Shown here: piece after piece, positions 6,449-13,892 of the stretch
How positions within the stretch are numbered: position 1 is the first letter of the stretch
Layout: the number at the start of each line of letters is the position of its first letter
Source of the DNA: Microcoleus vaginatus PCC 9802
GTDB lineage: Bacteria > Cyanobacteriota > Cyanobacteriia > Cyanobacteriales > Microcoleaceae
NCBI GenBank assembly: GCA_022701275.1
Contig: CP031740.1
Location: 6,027,001 to 6,091,000 of the forward strand
DNA length: 64,000 nt
Direction: 5' to 3'
Translations under genes and position numbers: made by a program
Notes under the pieces: generated by a model
The model's input: only the letters and a program-made list of their open reading frames with translations
Database searches by the model: none
Told to the model about the DNA's origin: nothing

Positions 6449-9103
6449 TTATGGAGAGATAAAATGGGCCCAAACATTCCCATCTGGCCCAGCAACTTGA
6501 TTGACGTAACTGTAGGGATACATCAACTTTCTCCCCTCAGTATCGCTGTAACCAGTGAGTGCATCTCCCCACGGATCTTGCACGATATAACCCTGAGAAT
6601 TGTAGCCAATTACAGTAAGAATGTGACCGGCCGCAGTAAAATCTCCGGCTAAAACTATTGGCCGCCGATTTAGCAATTCCGATCGCACCTCAGCCCATGT
6701 GCGAGTCGTACTAAAACTCGTCTTAAACCCGTAGGCCTGAATCAGCGCCGAAAGCACACTGTGATCCGTTTGAGAACCCTGGCCCGCATAGTCGAAACAC
6801 CACTGCAACAACTCATCCTCCAATTGTCCGCCCCCCTCAGAACGAAGGCCGTAATAATAAAGCACCATGGCGATCGAAGTTACGTTGCAAGTAGACCAAT
6901 CAAAACGCGGATTGTCTCGCTGCGAAAAATACGGCACGTTCAATTCCACATTGTTCGGAACCGGATCGAAAATTTTATCTCCCCGCTTGAACTGAACAAA
7001 ACTAGGAAAAACATAACCTGTATTGCCAAAATTCGGCAGTTCTTCAGTCAGGGAAACTTTCATGTGAGATCCTTCCACACCGTAGCTGTTCACGCCGTAA
7101 ACTCGACCTAAAGGCAGCGTAGTTTTCTCGGTACTGCTCAGGCTGGCAGCATCTACAGGCCGTTTTTTAAACACAGTTGCTTGCAGGATTGTCATCGTCA
7201 AAGCACTGGTGTCATAGGGAACTTCTTTGCCGTCTTTTTTAATTTTAACATCCTGCCAATAAATAAATCCGATATTGCCGAAACCGGGAATAGGTTGGGC
7301 GAGAGTTACTCGGAAATGCCCCAAAATGCAGGCATAACCAGTAATGGCATAGGTGCTGCCTAAAGTTATTTGAGCAACTTGATTTGCAGGCAGTTTAGAT
7401 GAATCTTCTGGTTGAGCTTTAATCTGAGTTGTTTGAATTACCAACAGTTGAGCGCTGACGTTGCTATTCGGTACGTCGGCCAGGTCAAATTTTAGGATTT
7501 GAGTACCTTTGGCCAACTGAACGTCGGGTTCGTAAAAATAGCCAAAAGTGCCGATCGGCGAAATTTCTAAATCCACAACCACCTTGAGATGCCCGTCAAT
7601 AAATCCGTATCTGCTAACGGTCAAAGTTTGACCTGCTTTGACAAGAACTTTTTGCTGATTGTTGAGTTGAGAAGAATCAACAGGAGCTACCTTAAACAAA
7701 GTGTCAGAAACTATCTTTAAGGTCAAACCTCGTCCTACAGTTAGCGGATCGGAACTTACGGTAATGTAAATTATTTGGCTGCCAGTAACGTTGCCTTTGC
7801 TGTCAGTTGCCCGCAACCTGAGCCACCGAGCTCCAGCTACGCTAAATCCTTTAGACAAATTAACTTGCCAAGTGCTGGCTTCTTGGTTTAGCGTCACGCT
7901 TAGGGGCAAGGTATCCTCAGCTATCACCTCAATTTTTGCTGCTTGTTGCCGATCAAAAGTACCCCGAAGGACGATCGGCTGATTTACTAAAACTTCTGAC
8001 GGCCCTTGATAAGTTAAATTCACAGCGGGATTAAAAGATTTGCCACCGCGGCTGAATTGCACAAAATCGGGATAAATGAAACCCGTATTGCCAAATTGCG
8101 GCAAATTCTCGGTCAGCGAGACTTTTATGTGGCTTTGTTCGATCGAGAATCCGGCAATTCCGTAAATCATTCCCGCCGGCAAGGTAATCTTTTCTTGGGG
8201 TGGCAGGCTAGCGGCATTTATCGGCCGCTTTTTAAACACAGTCGTTTTGATGATTGTCATCGTAACTGCATTTCTATCATACTCAATTCCCCTGCCGTCT
8301 CGCAAAATTTGGACGTGCTGCCAGTACAGAAATCCCGAAGTTCCCAAGTTAGGAACTGCCCGAGCAAAAGCGACTCGAAAATGGTTTTCCACGCAAGCGT
8401 AGCCGAGAATATTGAAAGTTTCTCCCGCGTTAAATTGTAATTTCTGAGTTGATCCTAAAGTAGCGGAATCTGTGGGGTTGAGCTTTAACCAGGTCTTTTT
8501 TATCACCCATAGTAACTGCATTCCCGGCGGCGGGGTCGGCAACTCGGCGCGATCGAATATGAGAATTTTTGCGCCTTTGGTTATAACTACGTGTTTTTCG
8601 TAGAAAAAGCCAGAGGTTCCCACCGGAGGAATTGGATTATTTAGTTGAACATTCAGGTGACCGTCTTCTAACTCGTAGTCCCTAATTTGATAAGTTTTAC
8701 CTGCTGGTATTTCCGCTTTTTGCAGGTTGTTGAGATTGCTTGCGGGCAGTGTTCCGACTTTGAATGCGGTATCTCTGAGAGTAATTAACGTGAAGAATTG
8801 AGCGGGTGACTGAGAAGCAGGATTAACTTTGATGTTAATTGTTTGTTGGCCGATAACTTTGCCGGTCTTATCAGTTGCCCTCACCTGCAGTGTGCGAGTT
8901 CCTGCGCTATCGAATCCTTTTTCTAAACTGATGTGCCAAAAGCCTCTAGAGAGATTGATCCCCACATTCAGCGCATTTGAGCCTTCTGCTGCTGAAATCG
9001 CTGCCACTAGATTTTTGTCAAAACTGCCAACTAAGACAGTGGCTCTATTAGCCTCAATTTCTCGCGGGCCTAAGTAACTCAAAATAATGTTGTTGGTTGT
9101 CAT
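6449..9103 (-). CDS. C39-like papain-fold peptidase with duplicated Ig-like/SH3-like repeats
   Basis: An 884-residue protein. Residues ~8-95 and ~361-455 are a repeated Ig/presequence-like beta domain (LxYxGP...GSFD ... GxRxLxxRATD). Each is followed by three ~80-residue repeats that carry a G(N/T)xG(F/Y)xY motif, so the layout is (A-B-B-B)x2. The C-terminal ~165 residues are a C39-like cysteine peptidase: VPYFSQRDNP, Cys739 (STCNVTS), His827 (AGHILTV) and Asp843 (QDPWGD) form a plausible catalytic triad. No signal peptide is visible at the ATG at 9103, which is odd for a repeat-rich, wall- or matrix-like protein. Substrate unknown; the fold suggests cleavage of peptides or peptidoglycan cross-bridges. 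Convergent with the PEP-CTERM gene. Confidence 0.85.
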   Translation of the reverse strand: MTTNNIILSYLGPREIEANRATVLVGSFDKNLVAAISAAEGSNALNVGINLSRGFWHISLEKGFDSAGTRTLQVRATDKTGKVIGQQTINIKVNPASQSPAQFFTLITLRDTAFKVGTLPASNLNNLQKAEIPAGKTYQIRDYELEDGHLNVQLNNPIPPVGTSGFFYEKHVVITKGAKILIFDRAELPTPPPGMQLLWVIKKTWLKLNPTDSATLGSTQKLQFNAGETFNILGYACVENHFRVAFARAVPNLGTSGFLYWQHVQILRDGRGIEYDRNAVTMTIIKTTVFKKRPINAASLPPQEKITLPAGMIYGIAGFSIEQSHIKVSLTENLPQFGNTGFIYPDFVQFSRGGKSFNPAVNLTYQGPSEVLVNQPIVLRGTFDRQQAAKIEVIAEDTLPLSVTLNQEASTWQVNLSKGFSVAGARWLRLRATDSKGNVTGSQIIYITVSSDPLTVGRGLTLKIVSDTLFKVAPVDSSQLNNQQKVLVKAGQTLTVSRYGFIDGHLKVVVDLEISPIGTFGYFYEPDVQLAKGTQILKFDLADVPNSNVSAQLLVIQTTQIKAQPEDSSKLPANQVAQITLGSTYAITGYACILGHFRVTLAQPIPGFGNIGFIYWQDVKIKKDGKEVPYDTSALTMTILQATVFKKRPVDAASLSSTEKTTLPLGRVYGVNSYGVEGSHMKVSLTEELPNFGNTGYVFPSFVQFKRGDKIFDPVPNNVELNVPYFSQRDNPRFDWSTCNVTSIAMVLYYYGLRSEGGGQLEDELLQWCFDYAGQGSQTDHSVLSALIQAYGFKTSFSTTRTWAEVRSELLNRRPIVLAGDFTAAGHILTVIGYNSQGYIVQDPWGDALTGYSDTEGRKLMYPYSYVNQVAGPDGNVWAHFISP

Positions 9104-9537
9104 TATATATCCCTCTACCTACTTAGTTATTCAGCTAAAGCAAGGATAACTTCTGATTTTATCAAACACAATGACCCGAACCAGGACAAAATCGCCCCTA
9201 GATTCAGCCTACGGGCGGTTAATGCCTTTTCCAGCATAAGTTTTTAATTATTGGCGGGAGTTGCGCCACAAATCTAACTTTAGACGTACCATAAGCACAT
9301 TAAGCGAATATATGCCTGGTTGAGCAGATTTGTGGTGCAAGTTTTGAGGGAAGGGATTTAGTTCGAGTAGGTTGCTTCCCCCTGTATCCTTGACCCCTCA
9401 CTTGCTGAGTCAGGACTTACGAAAAAAACCCGGTTCCTACGAGAATATTGCTTATAGCAACGAGGCATCTAGGAAGAAACCGGGTTTTTAGCCGTTTGGT
9501 GCATCCAGGAAGGTTAGTGCGATCGGCTAAAATTCGA
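9104..9537. other. Intergenic region: peptidase promoter side and bcp terminator
   Basis: No gene is supported here. The left part should hold the promoter of the peptidase gene. The right part contains the bcp terminator (9422-9489). The word TCAGGACTTACG at 9411 recurs in inverted form near 12207 and looks like a dispersed repeat. Confidence 0.5.
9422..9489 (-). terminator. Rho-independent terminator of bcp
   Basis: On the minus strand, AAAAACCCGGTT pairs with AACCGGGTTTTT (arms at 9477-9489 and 9422-9435), and the transcript ends in a run of seven U (complement of 9422-9428). It begins ~50 nt after the bcp stop codon. The core resembles a cyanobacterial dispersed AAACCGGGTTT repeat, so a repeat may have been co-opted. 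Confidence 0.7.
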
Positions 9538-9978
9538 CTAAACTATGGTGACAAGAATATCTTGAGCGTGAGAGTCAACTTTCATGGTTTCGCCCTCATA
9601 AACTTGAATGATTTTGCCGGTACCGTCGATGACGAAAGTAACGCGCTTGGCATAATCGCCTTTTTCGACATCGTAAGCTTTGGTAATCGTGCCATCAACA
9701 TCTGCTAAAAGCTGGAAAGGCAAACCGTATTTCTCTGTAAACTTTTGGTGCGATTCCTCGTTGTCTCGGCTGACACCGAGAATTACAAGATCTTTGCCTT
9801 TGTATTCTTCATAAGCTGCTTTGAAGCTTTGGGCTTGTCTTGTGCAACCGGGGGTGTCATCTTTAGGGTAGAAATACAAGATGACGGTTTTACCGGTGAA
9901 GTCGGAGAGTGAGACGGTGTTGCCGTTGGTGTCTTTGGCGGTAAATTGAGGGGCAGCGCACCCAACTGGTAATGTCAT
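9538..9978 (-). CDS. bcp: Thioredoxin-dependent peroxiredoxin, Bcp/PrxQ family
   Basis: A 146-residue AhpC/TSA-fold protein: AAPQFTAKDTNGN at the start, YFYPKDDTPGCTRQAQ around the peroxidatic cysteine, then VILGVSRD and RVTFVIDGTGKI. It reduces hydrogen and alkyl peroxides. The PrxQ resolving cysteine normally five residues after the peroxidatic one is replaced here (CTRQAQ rather than CTxxAC). The only other Cys is near the N-terminus (VGCAAP), so it may work by a 1-Cys or unusual 2-Cys mechanism. The ATG at 9978 (AAGGG upstream) is chosen over an in-frame TTG at 10005. Confidence 0.92.
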   Translation of the reverse strand: MTLPVGCAAPQFTAKDTNGNTVSLSDFTGKTVILYFYPKDDTPGCTRQAQSFKAAYEEYKGKDLVILGVSRDNEESHQKFTEKYGLPFQLLADVDGTITKAYDVEKGDYAKRVTFVIDGTGKIIQVYEGETMKVDSHAQDILVTIV

Positions 9979-10122
9979 AGTTTTGTTTCCCTTGGGATTT
10001 ACCAACCTATTTTAGTTGATTTTGTGCTGCTACCGTCAATCTTTTGAATGTGAAGTTCGGGATTGAGTTTTTCCCAGGGAAATTTTGCGCTTGGAAATAG
10101 TTTGCTCGGGTGATTTTTGGCG

Positions 10123-10151
10123 TTGACTGGCGGGCGATCGCGTGTTATAAT
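10123..10151 (+). promoter_or_regulatory. Near-consensus sigma70 promoter of the ATPase-DUF4276 operon
   Basis: TTGACT (10123-10128), a 17-bp spacer and TATAAT (10146-10151) match the sigma70 consensus at all but one position with ideal spacing. The spacer contains a HIP1-like GCGATCGCG. The predicted start is near 10158, leaving a ~50-nt AT-rich leader before the ATG at 10208. Confidence 0.75.
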
Positions 10152-10207
10152 ATTATAAACGTTTCCTCCTATTGTTATAAAACTTTTGTAATAAACGTAA
10201 CAAATTT

Positions 10208-11404
10208 ATGAAGCTAGATATTTTTGAATATGTGTATAATAAAGGTTTGCCTGGTGAATGGCGAGTCGAAGAATGTCGATTAAGCAAAACCAATTTAATT
10301 GTAGGTAAAAATGCTAGTGGTAAATCAAGAATTGTGAGAGCAATACATACTCTCTCCGAGTTACTATCAGAAAGTGGATCTCTTGCTCCCCAACCCAAAA
10401 GCTATGAATGGCGTTTGCTGTTTGATACTGATCTGCATGAAGAAAAAACAGAATATATATTGAAAATAGAGAAAGGTCTTGTAATTAAAGAAAAATTAAT
10501 TATAGGCAGTGGAAGTGATGAGCCACTTTTAGATAGGGATGAATCAGGCAAAGGTAGTATCTTTGCTAAAGAACTTGAGCAAAATATACGGTTTCAAACT
10601 GACCAAACAGAACTCGCAGTCGTTAAGCGTAGAGATTCTATTCAGCATCCATTTTTAGAGAATTTATATCAATGGTCTAACTCCCTAAGATTTTATGAGT
10701 TTGGAGAACAGCTAGGTAAAAATACGATGGCTCGTATTCCTTCCACAATGGAATTACTGAAAAATAAAACAGATTTCAAGGATTCTGATTTTGTGGTCGG
10801 TATATTTGTGATTGGAAAACAGGAAATAGGCGAGCCGTTTATAAAAGCAATTCTCTCTGACATGAGAGAAATTGGTTATAAATTATCAGACATTGGCACA
10901 AAAGTGCCATCTTTAATCAATGCCGATATTTCTGTTGATAGCCTAGCTCTAAATAACTTACCACAATTTTTATATATTCAGGAAGAAGATTTAAGTGATG
11001 TTACAGAACAATCAGAAATGTCACAAGGAATGTTTCGAGCCTTATCATTATTTATTCAAATCAATTACTCTTTACTAGCAAGTAAGCCTAGTTGTATTGT
11101 GATTGATGATATTGGAGAAGGGTTAGATTATCAACGATCTTGCTCTATAATTAAAATACTAATTAAGAAAGCTGAGACAGGATTAGTTCAACTTATTATG
11201 ACTACCAATGATGAGTTTATTATGAATGGTACTCCGATAGAATATTGGTCATTAATTGAACGAACTCCTGGTAGTGCCAAGTTACATAATATTTATAATT
11301 CACGCGATAAGATTGAGGAGTTTAAGTTTATTGGACTTAATAACTTTGATTTGTTCACCAGTGAGTTTCTGTTACAAAAAGAAGGTGATGAAGAGGCAGC
11401 ATAA
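10208..11404 (+). CDS. AAA/ABC-type ATPase (AAA_15/OLD-like), probable defence ATPase
   Basis: A 398-residue P-loop ATPase of the SMC/RecF/ABC class. Walker A is GKNASGKS (residues 33-40) and Walker B is SCIVIDDIGEGLD, with a signature-like SQGMFRALSLF before it and MTTNDEFIM as a switch-like segment. No coiled-coil hinge of SMC length is present. It is followed after 3 nt by a DUF4276/TOPRIM-like gene, so the two are translated as a pair. ATPase-plus-TOPRIM pairs occur in phage-defence systems (OLD, Gabija, PARIS), which makes that role the best inference. Codon use is much more AT-rich than the neighbours, suggesting recent transfer. No clear Shine-Dalgarno precedes the ATG. Confidence 0.85.
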   Translation: MKLDIFEYVYNKGLPGEWRVEECRLSKTNLIVGKNASGKSRIVRAIHTLSELLSESGSLAPQPKSYEWRLLFDTDLHEEKTEYILKIEKGLVIKEKLIIGSGSDEPLLDRDESGKGSIFAKELEQNIRFQTDQTELAVVKRRDSIQHPFLENLYQWSNSLRFYEFGEQLGKNTMARIPSTMELLKNKTDFKDSDFVVGIFVIGKQEIGEPFIKAILSDMREIGYKLSDIGTKVPSLINADISVDSLALNNLPQFLYIQEEDLSDVTEQSEMSQGMFRALSLFIQINYSLLASKPSCIVIDDIGEGLDYQRSCSIIKILIKKAETGLVQLIMTTNDEFIMNGTPIEYWSLIERTPGSAKLHNIYNSRDKIEEFKFIGLNNFDLFTSEFLLQKEGDEEAA

Positions 11405-11407
11405 ATT

Positions 11408-12121
11408 ATGACACCAAAGAAAATCGCTTGTTTTGTAGAAGGACAAACGGAACAGATATTTGTTGAAAGGTTATTTCAGGAAATTGCTGGTTATAAAAAG
11501 ATATCTATTGAAACTTATAAATTTCAAGGCAGTAAAGATAATCGTATAATTCAATCACTTAAACTGAGTAAAGTACAAGATGCTCCTTTCTTTGTTCTTT
11601 TATATAATTGCGGTTGTGATTCTCAGGTACTTTCTGATATCAGAAAACGGCATGAAAGTCTAACGAATAGTGGCTATGAAAAAATTCTAGGACTTAGGGA
11701 TTTATACCCAGACCCTTTAGAAAAAAAGCAAGAAATAGAAAAAGGAATCAGAGGCTGTTTGAAGCCTTTGCAGAAAAAGGGTATTCCAATTTCTATGAAT
11801 TTAGCTGTTATGGAAATAGAAGCATGGTTTTTAGCAGAATGGCATTATTTTTATAAATTAGATAATTGCTTAAGCCCAGATTTTATTCGGCAAAATTTAG
11901 GTTTAGATTTAATAAATATTGATGTTGAACAAAGACTACATCCAAGTCAAGATTTAGATGACATTTATCATTTAATAGGTAGTAAATATGACAAAAGTGA
12001 AGAAATATCTCAAAATATTATAAATTATCTAGATTATGAATTTTTGTATTTGGAGTTAGTTAGTCGTGTCAAACAACTCAAAAGTTTTATTGGTGAGATA
12101 GATAGTTTTTTGGTTGAGTAA
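11408..12121 (+). CDS. DUF4276 family / TOPRIM-like protein, putative effector nuclease
   Basis: A 237-residue protein. The N-terminus KIACFVEGQTEQIFVERLF matches the TOPRIM glutamate motif (Glu11, Glu15), and AVMEIEAWFLAEWH matches the EIEAW motif of DUF4276 proteins. The expected DxD strand is degenerate (LLYNCGCDSQ), so the metal site is either altered or lost. It sits 3 nt behind the ATPase gene in one AT-rich operon, suggesting an ATPase-controlled nuclease or RNase. Not recognised as a named system; it resembles PARIS (AriA plus a DUF4435 TOPRIM) in logic but belongs to a different family. Confidence 0.75.
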   Translation: MTPKKIACFVEGQTEQIFVERLFQEIAGYKKISIETYKFQGSKDNRIIQSLKLSKVQDAPFFVLLYNCGCDSQVLSDIRKRHESLTNSGYEKILGLRDLYPDPLEKKQEIEKGIRGCLKPLQKKGIPISMNLAVMEIEAWFLAEWHYFYKLDNCLSPDFIRQNLGLDLINIDVEQRLHPSQDLDDIYHLIGSKYDKSEEISQNIINYLDYEFLYLELVSRVKQLKSFIGEIDSFLVE

Positions 12122-12318
12122 ATTAACCACGACTTAGGCAGAAGCTGTATATGTAGGTGCGCCGAAGAGCACCTCACCCTATAATTCGCGCGTCAAACCA
12201 CTTTTTACGTAAGTCCTGATTGAACTCCTCTCACAATTTTGGTATGCTTTTCACAACTCCACTTTGACTCTAAATCTGTAACAATTAAAAACACAATACC
12301 TACTCAAAAGTTCTCTCA

Positions 12319-12729
12319 ATGACTTTTATCCCATCCGAAGCGTTTAAATCTATTAGTTATCCCAGCCGCACCGTCAAAAGATCCGATCGCGCCGTCCGGT
12401 GCAGCCCTTTTCAATTACACTTCTTCCAGACGATCCGCGATAACAGTGTTTTCCTAAGTGTGATCGCCTCAAACGCGGGTGTCGAAAGCGGCTACACCCG
12501 ATCGCCCGTATCCGAACTCGTAGCCGAAAACTCCCTACTGTGGCTGATCCAAGTCGGCGTTTTGCGGCGGGAAGTAGACGGACAAGGGATTACCGACAGT
12601 TTTCGCCTCACGCCCCTGGGCCGCCAACTCGTGGAAAAATGGGAACAGGAAGGACAGGGAGTGCCGGCCGCGTCATTGTGCGATCGCATGGGAAATGCCG
12701 TTAGCCGCGGGTTGGGACTATTTCTATAA
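12319..12729 (+). CDS. Npun_F0494-like conserved cyanobacterial protein
   Basis: A 136-residue protein with ELVAENSLLWLIQVGVLRREVDGQG and SFRLTPLGRQLVEKW. This reads like a winged-helix/HTH-type fold (short helix, then a wing-like GQGITDSFRLTP) but has no effector domain. I recognise it as the conserved cyanobacterial family named after Npun_F0494; its function is unknown. It is free-standing between the AT-rich cassette and a repeat region. Confidence 0.65.
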   Translation: MTFIPSEAFKSISYPSRTVKRSDRAVRCSPFQLHFFQTIRDNSVFLSVIASNAGVESGYTRSPVSELVAENSLLWLIQVGVLRREVDGQGITDSFRLTPLGRQLVEKWEQEGQGVPAASLCDRMGNAVSRGLGLFL

Positions 12730-12830
12730 CCTTTTCTCGCTTGCTACAGTCCGACAGGGAATGAATTCCCTGTCTCATAGCGAAAGTCCTCTGAAAGAGG
12801 ACTGGGGCTTGTTGTTTTTTCTCGGAGAAT

Positions 12831-12988
12831 CCCATAAGAAAATTTACTCTTTATTGTGGAACAGGCATCTTGCCTGTTCTTAAAAAGGGTGCGGGCCAGA
12901 TGCCCTCCCCGCAATAATTTGAATAAATCCACCCCATAAGAAAATTTACTCTTTTTTGTGGAACAGGCATCTTGCCTGTTCTTAAAAA
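12831..12988 (+). repeat. 56-bp direct repeat pair containing a GAACAGGC palindrome
   Basis: Two 56-bp copies (12831-12886 and 12933-12988) differ at one base. Each contains GAACAGGC-atctt-GCCTGTTC, an 8-bp inverted repeat able to fold. It is a dispersed-type cyanobacterial intergenic repeat. The 335-bp gap around it contains no gene that I can support. Confidence 0.75.
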
Positions 12989-13064
12989 TGATGCAAGATG
13001 TGAGTATAAATTAAACGCCCGATCGCTTAACTAATACAAATTAAACTTAAATCAAATAAAAATA

Positions 13065-13628
13065 ATGCTTCAAACCGCTTCTAACCCTTTGAGTCTCGAT
13101 GAATTTCTCCAACTCTCGGAAACCAAACCCGCTAGCGAATTCATCGACGGTCAAATTATCCAGAAACCTATGCCCCAAGGAAAACACAGCACAATTCAAA
13201 GCGATTTGGGTGCTGACATCAACCGGGTACTCAAACCCCAACGCATCGCCCGCGCTTATCCAGAATTGCGCTGTACCTTTGGTGGTCGATCGACAGTACC
13301 CGATCTTGCAGTCTTTACCTGGGAACGCATTCCCCGCGACGAAAACGGCGAAGTAGCCAACACTTTCGCCATCGCCCCCGACTGGACAATCGAAATTCTT
13401 TCCCCCGACCAAAGTCAAACTAAAGTCGTCCGCAACATTCTCCACAGTCTCAGCCACGGAACCCAGATGGGCTGGCTGATTGACCCGGAAGAAGAACTGG
13501 TATTTGTCTATTTTGCCGATCGCACCATAGCAGTTTTTGAAGAACCGGGCGATCGCATCCCCGTTCCAACCTTTGCCGAATCCTTTAATCTCACCGTCGG
13601 TGATATGTTCAGTTGGCTGACTGAGTAG
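13065..13628 (+). CDS. Uma2 family (DUF820) endonuclease-like protein, copy 1
   Basis: A 187-residue protein of the PD-(D/E)XK-fold Uma2 family: SLDEFLQLSETKPASEFIDGQI, then GGRSTVPDLAVF (catalytic Asp) and WTIEILSP (Glu), ending SWLTE. The family is hugely expanded in filamentous cyanobacteria; substrate and role are not established. A near paralog of the same length lies at 32013-32576, sharing GGRSTVPD, WTIEILSP and MGWLIDP. Confidence 0.85.
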   Translation: MLQTASNPLSLDEFLQLSETKPASEFIDGQIIQKPMPQGKHSTIQSDLGADINRVLKPQRIARAYPELRCTFGGRSTVPDLAVFTWERIPRDENGEVANTFAIAPDWTIEILSPDQSQTKVVRNILHSLSHGTQMGWLIDPEEELVFVYFADRTIAVFEEPGDRIPVPTFAESFNLTVGDMFSWLTE

Positions 13629-13892
13629 TGCCACCTCGGTTTATGAATGATTTAACCGCAGAGGGCGCAGAGGGCGCGGAGGAGGGAGAAGAGAGATCGC
13701 CCTACGGATTTGCTTCGATCAAATGTGCGGTCGATCGCTTATACTAAAATATCTGGTTGTCAGCTCTTCAATGACGAGAGATGACTAAAGTGGTCACTAC
13801 AAACTTAATTATGATTATTTAACCGGACTTGATATCATCTTTCAAATAACCGCTAACTACTAACAACTAACTACATAAAACGTTTCTCAAAA

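Noticed and set aside
13047-13634. 195-codon frame antisense to the Uma2 gene
   Set aside because: The sense frame encodes clear Uma2 motifs; the antisense frame has none.
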